NCBI GenBank assembly: GCA_028705545.1
Contig: JAQWDG010000092.1
Location: forward strand, 1-7,181
Source: Methanoregula sp.
Lineage (GTDB): Archaea > Halobacteriota > Methanomicrobia > Methanomicrobiales > Methanospirillaceae
DNA: 7,181 bases
Reading direction: 5' to 3'
Part shown: positions 1-5,699 of the stretch, one piece after another
How positions within the stretch are numbered: the stretch's first letter is position 1
Layout: each line of letters starts with the position of its first letter
Notes under the pieces: model-generated
Seen by the model: only the letters and a program-made list of their open reading frames with translations
Database searches by the model: none
Told to the model about the DNA's origin: nothing
Made by a program: the position numbers and the translations under genes

Positions 1-2
1 TC

Positions 3-494
3 ATGCAACGGCTTTCCCGATTCCCTGTGTTTTTTGTCATAGGTCTTTTAGGCTTTCTCGCTGTAACAGGCTGTGCGGCGACAAACGGTACAATCCTTCC
101 GACAGGATCGCCTGCCTCTCCTGCCCCCTCCCTACTGACCGCAACACCCACACTGACCTATCCTTCTACTCCCGGTCCGACCCAGACGGTCCCGGAATAC
201 GAATCGGTCAGCGTAACGGTCCAGAGGAACACGATCACGGAAAACCCGACGATCACCACCACATTCAACGGGGGCATGGGTCTCGGGATGATCGAGCGCA
301 TGGACATGACCGTTATCAGATCCGATGGGATCACGGAGACCGATCACGCCAATAACCCGGCTATGGGAAGGAGCATCACGCTCATGGGGACGACTGCTAC
401 CGACCGGGTCATTGTCACCCTCACGATGACCCCGGGCGACCAGTACACCGTCATCGACCAGTATTATCCATTCCCTGATGGAGTCTTGGGATAA
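3..494 (+). CDS. Secreted lipoprotein with Pro/Thr-rich linker, unknown function
   Basis: Predicted exported lipoprotein of 163 residues. Seen: a basic N-terminus (R3, R6), a hydrophobic stretch at about residues 7-23, and a lipobox-like V-T-G-C with Cys24 as the probable lipidated residue. Next comes a low-complexity linker at about 30-64 rich in Pro, Thr and Ser, typical of a cell-surface spacer. The remaining ~100 residues are rich in Thr and alternate polar and hydrophobic residues, which suggests a beta-sandwich-like domain, but I do not recognise the family. The start is the first ATG in the window; it lies only 2 bases from the edge, so a start further upstream cannot be excluded, although the signal peptide looks complete. 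It converges with the kinase gene 11 bases downstream. Being a surface lipoprotein is well supported; any binding or catalytic role is unknown. Confidence 0.8.
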   Translation: MQRLSRFPVFFVIGLLGFLAVTGCAATNGTILPTGSPASPAPSLLTATPTLTYPSTPGPTQTVPEYESVSVTVQRNTITENPTITTTFNGGMGLGMIERMDMTVIRSDGITETDHANNPAMGRSITLMGTTATDRVIVTLTMTPGDQYTVIDQYYPFPDGVLG

Positions 495-505
495 CAACAT
501 CATTT

Positions 506-1009
506 TTACAGCGACAGTACCGGGGAAGTAAGGATAGTACCGACAATGGTTTCAAAATCCCGACCGGCACAATCGACCGTTAGATCGGCGTACCTTTCGT
601 ACAGCGGGATGCGCCCGTCATACATCGCGCGGAGTGTCTGGTTGGAGAGGAGAACAATTCCCCTGCCCGAGATATTGCCGAGCCTCATTTCGATCTCCTC
701 AAACGATACCTTAAGGTAAACAACCGTTCCCTCTGCTTTCAGGTGATCCATGGCCGGGGGACTTAAGACGACGCTGCCCCCGGTGGCGATAACCGTGTTC
801 CGGCACGTAAGGGCGAGGACAGCAGCCTCCTCGGTCCTCATAAATTCCGAAGGCCCGTTTCGGTCGATAATCTCCTGGAGACGGAGCCCGGTCCGCTCCT
901 GGATCACAATATCGGTATCCGTAAAATTCATCCCGAGGACTTTTGCAAGGATGACCCCGACCGTACTCTTGCCTGCGCCGGGCATCCCGGTAAGGATTAT
1001 ATTTTTCAT
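506..1009 (-). CDS. aroK: Shikimate kinase-like P-loop kinase (bacterial AroK type)
   Basis: Probable cytoplasmic ATP-dependent small-molecule kinase of 167 residues, about the length of bacterial shikimate kinases. Visible motifs in family order: Walker A G8-MPGAG-K14-S15-T16; an F-T-D31-T-D33 motif where the family places its Mg/substrate aspartates; F-M-R58-x-x-E, the shikimate-binding arginine region; T-G77-G78-S79, a variant of the usual GGG; a lid-like G-R116-G-I; and G-R133-I-P-L-Y near the C-terminus, matching the last substrate arginine. Shikimate kinase phosphorylates the 3-hydroxyl of shikimate in aromatic amino-acid synthesis. Most archaea are known to use an unrelated GHMP-family enzyme for that step, so the substrate is less certain than the fold. 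No other aro gene is nearby. The ATG at 1009 starts directly at the P-loop strand; only a weak GTTGGT precedes it. Another small-metabolite kinase is the alternative. Confidence 0.75.
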   Translation of the reverse strand: MKNIILTGMPGAGKSTVGVILAKVLGMNFTDTDIVIQERTGLRLQEIIDRNGPSEFMRTEEAAVLALTCRNTVIATGGSVVLSPPAMDHLKAEGTVVYLKVSFEEIEMRLGNISGRGIVLLSNQTLRAMYDGRIPLYERYADLTVDCAGRDFETIVGTILTSPVLSL

Positions 1010-1014
1010 ACCAA

Positions 1015-1086
1015 CAGGCAGTCTCCGAACCTAGTGATCGATACTGCTCTTTTCCATAAATACCTATCAAATGGAGGAACTGCCTG
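1015..1086. repeat. Interrupted inverted repeat around the kinase promoter
   Basis: CAGGCAGT at 1015-1022 is the exact reverse complement of ACTGCCTG at 1079-1086. The match continues inward with CTCC at 1023-1026 and GGAG at 1073-1076, after a 2-base bulge (1077-1078). This gives a 12-bp bulged stem closing a 46-base loop that holds the candidate TATA box of the kinase gene. It lies between the end of the transglutaminase-like gene and the kinase start. It could be an operator pair, a hairpin in a read-through transcript, or chance. Confidence 0.3.
1054..1066 (-). promoter_or_regulatory. Candidate TATA box for the kinase gene
   Basis: On the minus strand the sequence reads TAGGTATTTATGG, with a TATA-like core at 1055-1062. 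A transcript starting about 25 bases downstream would begin near 1030 and give a leader of about 20 bases before the ATG at 1009. The 93-base gap from the upstream gene makes an own promoter reasonable. The match to the archaeal box A consensus is only moderate. Confidence 0.35.
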
Positions 1087-1102
1087 ACGCGGGAGAGAGA
1101 CG

Positions 1103-2131
1103 TCACGGGCCGTAAACGGCGGGAAGCTCCCGCTGCACGTATGCATACACGCCAGGTCGATTGGTAGGATTGTTCATGATATATGCAGAAATTGCAGCAT
1201 AACGATCGTGTTCATCCATGAGTGCGGAATACTCCGTACTGTTCTGAACCAAAGGAGATGAACTCCCGAGCCTGACGGACAGTTCCGCGGTTTTCTCTCC
1301 CGCATAAAGCGATGCCGCATGGATGTACTGTGTTTCATTGCCGCTGTGGTATCTCCTTGTCCCGTTGCGGACCGGCAGGACAAGGGGATCGGAATGCAGG
1401 AGCCGGTGTGACTGGATATACGATGAGGGAACGCCCACATACGCCGGTGACATCGCTTCAAGATACGTATAGCCTGTCGACTTGTAAAGAAACGCGTCAG
1501 AACCGATGCCCATCGCCATATGGCTCTCGGGCCCGAACTTAAAAAGCACAACGGAGTAACCCTCTCGGGCGAGAAGTCCCGAGAGAAGGATCGCTTTATC
1601 GTCGCAATCACCCATGCCCTCTGCCAGCAGTTCGGCCGGGTATTTGGGCGGTGCATTACCGCCGTTCTTGTAGGGGATGGTCTGGACGTATGCGTCTATC
1701 AGTTCCACATATTCGTCATCGGTGAGGTTCCGTTCATCCCGGATCCTCCGGAACTGACCAAGAAGATCTTCATAAATAGGCCCCTGGGTGGGATCGTTGA
1801 TCATTGCCTGGTAATACCGGGTACCGGTTTCCCGGGGATCTCCAAGCAGGATCGTACTCCGGAAGGTCTTCTTTGTATCCCGGTATAAGGATGCATTCAC
1901 CGCAATAGTTACTGTGGCAGACCCGTTCTCGAATGGGAATGAACGGGAAACCATGAAGGGAGGGTTGTTGAGCGGGGCGCTGTCCGGGACAATTCGGGGC
2001 AAACCGAAGATAGCCTGCGAGAAAAATACCACCAGGATACAGAAGACAAGGAGGAAGAGGGCAATACCGATCAGGAGGGCACGCAGGATTTTAAATGGCG
2101 TAATCGGTTCTTTTTGGTTCTCTTCACCCAT
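1103..2131 (-). CDS. Membrane-anchored transglutaminase-like cysteine protein
   Basis: Protein of 342 residues with a cytoplasmic N-terminus (K7, K14, R17), one transmembrane helix at about residues 17-42, and a long domain predicted outside the cell. The core carries the transglutaminase/protease-like triad: Cys176 in G-D-C-D-D-K-A, His204 in E-S-H-M-A-M-G, and an acidic third residue, probably Glu225 in Y-L-E-A-M. Family members act as cysteine proteases, amidases or cross-linking enzymes; the sequence does not say which. Six N-x-S/T sequons (N69, N79, N135, N256, N265, N297) all lie on the predicted outside, in keeping with archaeal surface glycosylation. No additional domain is recognised in the ~110 residues after the core. 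The ATG at 2131 is preceded by GGGAGGG at good SD spacing. It is probably a single-gene unit, since the next gene on this strand starts 93 bases away. Confidence 0.78.
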   Translation of the reverse strand: MGEENQKEPITPFKILRALLIGIALFLLVFCILVVFFSQAIFGLPRIVPDSAPLNNPPFMVSRSFPFENGSATVTIAVNASLYRDTKKTFRSTILLGDPRETGTRYYQAMINDPTQGPIYEDLLGQFRRIRDERNLTDDEYVELIDAYVQTIPYKNGGNAPPKYPAELLAEGMGDCDDKAILLSGLLAREGYSVVLFKFGPESHMAMGIGSDAFLYKSTGYTYLEAMSPAYVGVPSSYIQSHRLLHSDPLVLPVRNGTRRYHSGNETQYIHAASLYAGEKTAELSVRLGSSSPLVQNSTEYSALMDEHDRYAAISAYIMNNPTNRPGVYAYVQRELPAVYGP

Positions 2132-2161
2132 GATTACCCTCCCGGAAAGCAGTGTATTTAG

Positions 2162-2212
2162 ATTAAGCGAAGGGAATACTTTCTAATTGGATTGGCATTA
2201 CCTGCGCTTAAT
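2162..2212. repeat. 8-bp inverted repeat ATTAAGCG / CGCTTAAT
   Basis: ATTAAGCG at 2162-2169 is perfectly inverted as CGCTTAAT at 2205-2212, with a 35-base spacer that holds a tandem ATTGG ATTGG. It lies 31-81 bases upstream of the transglutaminase-like start, where a promoter or operator would sit. On the minus strand a TTATTATTAAG stretch overlapping the distal arm could act as a TATA element. Function is unproven and chance is possible. Confidence 0.3.
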
Positions 2213-2347
2213 AATAAGAGGATCGAAACAGTGTTCATGCAGAGCTTCCGGTATATCTCCATAAGGTGGGATTTACCAGATGAGTGCCCTGACTATCCCG
2301 GTTCTTGTGATAAGAGATCCTTTCTTCCCGCCAGTCATAAAGATGCC

Positions 2348-2359
2348 CGAAATATTTTG
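2348..2359 (+). promoter_or_regulatory. Candidate TATA box for the 2H phosphoesterase gene
   Basis: CGAAATATTTTG is an AT-rich box A-like element with a purine-rich 5' side where the transcription-factor-B recognition element would lie. It would place the transcript start near 2380 and a leader of about 60 bases before the ATG at 2441. Support is positional only. Confidence 0.3.
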
Positions 2360-2440
2360 TGCCCGGGGGACAACTAAAGAATGCTAAAAGGGTTTTCCTG
2401 CGGGAGTACTGAAACGAGCCGTTGTTATTTCGTGTGACCC

Positions 2441-3064
2441 ATGACCCGCTACCTGATCGATATCCGCCAGATGGGTGCCGTGAAGCGCCAGATCAGTGCC
2501 TTAAGCAGGGACCTCCAGGAAACTTTTAACCTGGGAACGATGCTGGTTGTTCCGCATATCACCCTTGCGGGCCCATTCTCCACGGATGACGATGAACATC
2601 TCGTCCACGACTTCGCGCAGGTTTGCGACCACCAGGAAGACCCGCCGCACTATGAAGTTGGAGGTTACGGCTTTTTTGAAAAGACCCGGGTGGTCTTTGT
2701 GGAGATCACACCCGATGAAGCGCTCCGTCAGTTTCGGTACCGGCTTGCTCAGGCGATCGTCCCGTACTGCTCGCTGAGGGAGTACGACCAAGTTCCCGCA
2801 GATGAATTCCGGTTCCACTCGACACTTGCAATGAAACTGGACCGGCTCACGTTCCTGCGGATCAAATGGCACTTCCGGCACCAGGAGCCGGTCAGCCCGC
2901 GGTACCACCCGATACGTGCGACACTTCTTAAGAACTCACGAATTCTCTGCGAATACGATTTTTCTCAGGGGCGTATGCTCACCCGTGCGCAGGCAGAAAG
3001 CCGGGCGACCCGGGTGCGGGACAACAAGGTGCTCCGGGCATGGGGCGACCGGGAAGGGGAATGA
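2441..3064 (+). CDS. 2H phosphoesterase / 2'-5' RNA ligase family protein
   Basis: Cytoplasmic protein of 207 residues with the two signature H-x-T motifs of the 2H phosphoesterase superfamily: H39-I-T41, followed by L-A-G-P-F, and H126-S-T128, followed by L-A-M-K. They are 87 residues apart, as expected for the two-lobed fold in which the two histidines face one active-site cleft. Known relatives (ThpR/LigT and cyclic phosphodiesterases) open or form 2'-5' or 2',3'-cyclic phosphate bonds in RNA or nucleotides. The exact substrate here cannot be read from the sequence. The last ~35 residues are rich in Arg and Ala and extend beyond the usual core of about 180, possibly an RNA-contacting tail. 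The ATG at 2441 is preceded by GTGTGACCC, a weak SD. It stands alone on this strand and converges with the his cluster. Confidence 0.8.
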   Translation: MTRYLIDIRQMGAVKRQISALSRDLQETFNLGTMLVVPHITLAGPFSTDDDEHLVHDFAQVCDHQEDPPHYEVGGYGFFEKTRVVFVEITPDEALRQFRYRLAQAIVPYCSLREYDQVPADEFRFHSTLAMKLDRLTFLRIKWHFRHQEPVSPRYHPIRATLLKNSRILCEYDFSQGRMLTRAQAESRATRVRDNKVLRAWGDREGE

Positions 3065-3157
3065 GCCAGGGACAACAAAAATGAAATAAAGGCCCCCCTA
3101 CCCCGTAAATACCTGGATTCCATCTTCCTGACAATAAACGGACAGGCGCAGCCCCGA

Positions 3158-3454
3158 TCAGATCTCGTTCCCGCTCTTAAACTCCCTGCCTCCCTTCTCA
3201 CGTTCGGCATGTTCGGAAAGGATGCGCGAGATCTCGTCATACACTTTTCCCTTGTCCTTTGCCCCGGTAAAAAGGATCCGGGCCCCGTCCGTGTCATCCT
3301 TGAGATAGGCAGCATCGTCGTACACGATCACCATGATCTCGTTTTCGGGCCCGAAGCAGTGCTCCTCGTACTCCCCTTTCATGTACCGTTCGCGCTGTTC
3401 CTTTGTCGGCGCCGAATACTTGTTGTCGTACCTGAATACACCCGTAGCAATCAC
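3158..3454 (-). CDS. Small conserved-looking protein after hisB, unknown function
   Basis: Protein of 98 residues that I do not recognise. It is soluble, strongly charged (many Glu, Lys, Asp, Arg) and has no signal peptide or membrane helix. The middle (residues 33-64) alternates hydrophobic strand-like runs (E-I-M-V-I-V-Y; A-R-I-L-F-T-G) with charged turns. Residues 65-90 look like one amphipathic helix, so a small alpha/beta fold is plausible. The start is a GTG at 3454; no ATG lies upstream before an in-frame stop, and the first internal ATG (residue 25) would remove a quarter of the protein. There is no clear SD before the GTG. It begins 30 bases after hisB on the same strand, so it may be the last gene of the his unit. 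Nothing in the sequence ties it to histidine synthesis. Confidence 0.6.
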   Translation of the reverse strand: MIATGVFRYDNKYSAPTKEQRERYMKGEYEEHCFGPENEIMVIVYDDAAYLKDDTDGARILFTGAKDKGKVYDEISRILSEHAEREKGGREFKSGNEI

Positions 3455-3484
3455 CCGTAAACGCTGAAAAGAAGAAGGGTCGGA

Positions 3485-4066
3485 TTAAAATGTCCCTTTC
3501 GTGCTCGGGACGCCCTTTGACCTGCCGGACTTGTCTAAAGCATCGCCAAGGGCAATGCCGAACGCCTTGAACGCTGCTTCGCACTGGTGGTGGTCGTTTC
3601 TCCCCGAAAAACAGATGTGCGCCGTGATCCCGGCGTGCATGCAGAGGGTGTAGAAGAAGTGCTCAAAGAGATCGGACGGGATGTTCCCGAGTGTCTTATT
3701 GCCAAACGTGCCGGTATAGACAAGATAGCCGCGACCTCCGCAGTCAAGAGCCACCTGCGCCAGCGACTCGTCCATCGGGATAATGGCGTGGGCAAAACGG
3801 CGGATACCCTTCCCGTCGCCAATCGCCTTTTTGACCGCCTCGCCGAGCACGATCCCGACATCCTCGATAGTGTGGTGGCAGTCTACGGAGAGATCGCCCT
3901 TTGCCCTGCAGGTAAGGTCAAAACCGCCGTGCTTTGCCATGCCGGTGAGCATGTGGTCGAAGAACGGGATGCCGGTCTCGACCGAGACCTTTCCCGTACC
4001 GTCGGGATTGAGCGTGAGGGTGATCGCGGTCTCTTTGGTCTCCCGTGAAATGGTAACTTTTCTCAT
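3485..4066 (-). CDS. hisB: Imidazoleglycerol-phosphate dehydratase
   Basis: HisB removes water from imidazoleglycerol phosphate to give imidazoleacetol phosphate, the sixth step of histidine synthesis. The 193-residue length matches the monofunctional archaeal and bacterial enzyme; the histidinol-phosphatase domain of the E. coli fusion is absent. The family's metal-binding histidine clusters are intact: F-F-D-H38 with H46 nearby, D-C-H64-H65-T-I-E68-D, H136, H144, and the C-terminal D-H159-H160-Q-C-E163. These bind two manganese ions in a 24-subunit particle in known homologues. The ATG at 4066 overlaps the hisA stop in an ATGA, and GAGG sits 7 bases before it, so translational coupling with hisA is likely. 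The final residues are a basic Ser/Gly-rich tail, as usual in the family. Confidence 0.96.
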   Translation of the reverse strand: MRKVTISRETKETAITLTLNPDGTGKVSVETGIPFFDHMLTGMAKHGGFDLTCRAKGDLSVDCHHTIEDVGIVLGEAVKKAIGDGKGIRRFAHAIIPMDESLAQVALDCGGRGYLVYTGTFGNKTLGNIPSDLFEHFFYTLCMHAGITAHICFSGRNDHHQCEAAFKAFGIALGDALDKSGRSKGVPSTKGTF

Positions 4067-4773
4067 CGAGATTCCTCTAGTGCCTCTGAAAGGTTAATCT
4101 TTCCGCTGTACAGCGCCGAACCGAGCACCGCCCCGTACGCCCCGGCATCTTTTAAGGCTGCAACATCTGCCCGGGCCGAGACCCCGCCGGCAACGACCAC
4201 CGGGATCTTCACACAATCAATGAGTTTTTTTACCGGGCCACAGGCGATCCCGCCCTGGAGCCCTTCGACATCGACATTCGTGTAGAGCAGGTATCCGGCA
4301 CCAAGTTGTTCGAATTTCTGCGCCCAGCCGATATAATCGCCGGCGGTCTCCTGCCAGCCGTGGATTGCGACCTCACCGCCTTTCGCGTCAACTCCGGCCA
4401 TTACCCGGTCACTCCCGAACTCCCGCGAAAGTGTGCGGATGCTCTCCGGTTCTTTTATCGCAAAGGTCGAGAGGATGATCCGCGAGACACCGGTTTCGAG
4501 CCAGCGGGTGCCGTCTTTTACCGAACGGATCCCCCCGCCGAGTTCGATCTCGACACCGGTCTCTTTTACGAGCGCCCGGATAAGATCGGCATTCTTCGCC
4601 GATTCCCCAAATGCCCCGTCGAGGTTGACCACGTGGAGCGCATCGGCACCGGCATCCAGCCAGCGGCGGGCGCAGGTGAGGGGATCGCCGTATGCGGTCG
4701 CACTCTCACGTTTCCCCTGCACGAGCTGGACGCACCGGCCCCCAAGGATATCCACCGCGGGAAAGATTCTCAT
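4063..4773 (-). CDS. hisA: ProFAR isomerase (phosphoribosylformimino-5-aminoimidazole carboxamide ribotide isomerase)
   Basis: HisA opens the ribose of ProFAR in an Amadori rearrangement to give PRFAR, the fourth step of histidine synthesis. The 236 residues form one (beta/alpha)8 barrel with the family's internal half-barrel symmetry: first-half P-A-V-D8 and G79-G-G-I-R83 are mirrored by G-V-D129 and V-A-G195-G-V-S. D8 and D129 match the paired acid/base aspartates, and the two Gly-rich loops the two phosphate-binding sites. The beta-6 loop reads T164-N-V-D-V-E169-G where many bacterial enzymes have Asp before the Gly. I believe this variant also occurs in other euryarchaeal HisA proteins. 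The start at 4773 lies 4 bases after the hisG stop and the end overlaps hisB by 4 bases, making this the centre of a tight operon. HisF, the sister barrel, is excluded by the N-terminus and length. Confidence 0.95.
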   Translation of the reverse strand: MRIFPAVDILGGRCVQLVQGKRESATAYGDPLTCARRWLDAGADALHVVNLDGAFGESAKNADLIRALVKETGVEIELGGGIRSVKDGTRWLETGVSRIILSTFAIKEPESIRTLSREFGSDRVMAGVDAKGGEVAIHGWQETAGDYIGWAQKFEQLGAGYLLYTNVDVEGLQGGIACGPVKKLIDCVKIPVVVAGGVSARADVAALKDAGAYGAVLGSALYSGKINLSEALEESR

Positions 4774-4777
4774 GATC

Positions 4778-5635
4778 TTACCGGATCATCCGTTCGATCG
4801 ACATCACGAGAATGTCGCGGGCGCCGGCACGTTTCAACGCATTGATCAGCGTGTACACCCGCTCTTCGTTTACCACCGCGTGGACTGCAACAAGATCCTC
4901 GGCCGATGCAACATCCATCACGGTCGGGCCGGAGAGGCCTGGCAGTACGCTTTTCACCTTTTCAAGGGCTGCCCGTTTCGCATTCATCATCAGGTAGCAC
5001 TGGCCACGGGCACGGATCACGCTTTCGAGCGCGAGATGGATTTCGTCGATCTTCTCCCGCTTTGCCGCAAGCGCCTTACAGTTTGCGATAAGGTGGGTCG
5101 AGGTAACGAGTACCTCGTCGAGCACCCGGAGCCGGTTGGTCTTTAAGGTGTTCCCCGAACTTGAAAGATCGACAATCGCGTCAGCTATCCCAAGATGGGG
5201 CGTCGCCTCGCATGCCCCGCCGACAAGGACAATCGTGACCGGCACGTGCCGGGCCGCGAAGTATTTTTTCGTGGTTACGGGAAACTCAGTTGCGATCTTT
5301 GCCCCTTTGAGCTGTTTTACGCTGGTGACGGGAGAATCTTCACTGACTGCCAAAACGAGTTTTGCCTTTCCTATCTGGAGATCGAGAAGTTCCTCGACAT
5401 CGGACTCCCGTTCGCAGACCATGTCGTGGCCGGTGATCCCGAGATCGGCAGCGCCGGTCGCCACGTACTCGGGAATATCGATCGGCCGGGCAAAAAGGAT
5501 CTCCACGTGGGGGTCGAGCGTCCGGGCGATGAGCTTACGCTCGGCAGTATCCTGCAGGTGGAGCCCACTCTTCTCCATGAGGTCCATGATCGGCGCTGCA
5601 ATCCTTCCTTTGTTGGGGATGGCAAGCCGGATCAT
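4778..5635 (-). CDS. hisG: ATP phosphoribosyltransferase, long form
   Basis: HisG joins ATP and PRPP to make phosphoribosyl-ATP, the committed, normally histidine-inhibited first step of the pathway. I place the start at the ATG at 5635, giving 285 residues that begin M-I-R-L-A-I-P-N-K-G-R, the usual HisG N-terminus. The frame stays open for 29 more codons to 5722, but these are low-complexity and overlap the metK end. Catalytic lobes span about 1-210, with G-A-A-D64-L-G-I-T-G-H-D and the PRPP-binding D156-L-S-S-S-G161-N-T-L. Residues about 212-285 form the HisG_C regulatory domain, so this is the long, self-contained enzyme that needs no HisZ. No SD is visible before the ATG, unlike metK and hisB. 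An inverted repeat lies in the 64 bases before it. hisA follows after 4 bases. Confidence 0.95.
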   Translation of the reverse strand: MIRLAIPNKGRIAAPIMDLMEKSGLHLQDTAERKLIARTLDPHVEILFARPIDIPEYVATGAADLGITGHDMVCERESDVEELLDLQIGKAKLVLAVSEDSPVTSVKQLKGAKIATEFPVTTKKYFAARHVPVTIVLVGGACEATPHLGIADAIVDLSSSGNTLKTNRLRVLDEVLVTSTHLIANCKALAAKREKIDEIHLALESVIRARGQCYLMMNAKRAALEKVKSVLPGLSGPTVMDVASAEDLVAVHAVVNEERVYTLINALKRAGARDILVMSIERMIR

Positions 5636-5699
5636 GCCGGAAAAAGGAGCGGGATTTCCTGTCGGTACAGGAGAGGAAATTTTACCGCTTTTTCTCGTT
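5636..5699 (-). promoter_or_regulatory. metK-hisG gap: candidate promoter and nested inverted repeat
   Basis: On the minus strand the gap starts with AAAAAGCGGTAAAATTTCC, reading like an archaeal recognition element plus TATA box, which would start transcription about 20 bases before hisG. Just downstream, ATTTCC (5654-5659) pairs with GGAAAT (5675-5680), and CCTGT (5658-5662) can alternatively pair with ACAGG (5667-5671). The two pairings share C5658 and C5659, so they compete. There is no strong T-tract after metK, so read-through from metK is possible. An operator for his control is an inference. Confidence 0.35.

Larger units (their letters stand above)
2132..2440. other. Divergent intergenic region without a convincing gene
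   Basis: About 310 bases between two divergently read genes, visibly more AT-rich than the surrounding coding DNA at both ends. It should carry the promoters for both flanking genes. It contains an 8-bp inverted repeat (2162-2212), a tandem ATTGG pair (2186-2195) and a candidate TATA element for the plus-strand gene (about 2348-2359). I see no tRNA or other RNA fold. The only frame, a 61-codon run from a TTG at 2192, has no SD site and no recognisable composition. Confidence 0.7.

Noticed and set aside
132..503. 123-codon minus-strand frame opposite the lipoprotein
   Set aside because: Antisense to a gene with a clear signal peptide and lipobox; the translation is Arg/Asp/Gly-rich as expected for a shadow of GC-biased coding DNA.
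2192..2377. 61-codon plus-strand frame in the divergent gap
   Set aside because: It starts at TTG, has no SD, mixed composition and no recognisable pattern; it spans what should be promoter DNA.
3065..3157. Possible terminator hairpins in the convergent gap
   Set aside because: Only 4-bp stems and a single T5 run on the minus strand; too weak to call.
3587..4048. 153-codon plus-strand frame opposite hisB
   Set aside because: Antisense shadow of an unmistakable hisB; no SD or family features.
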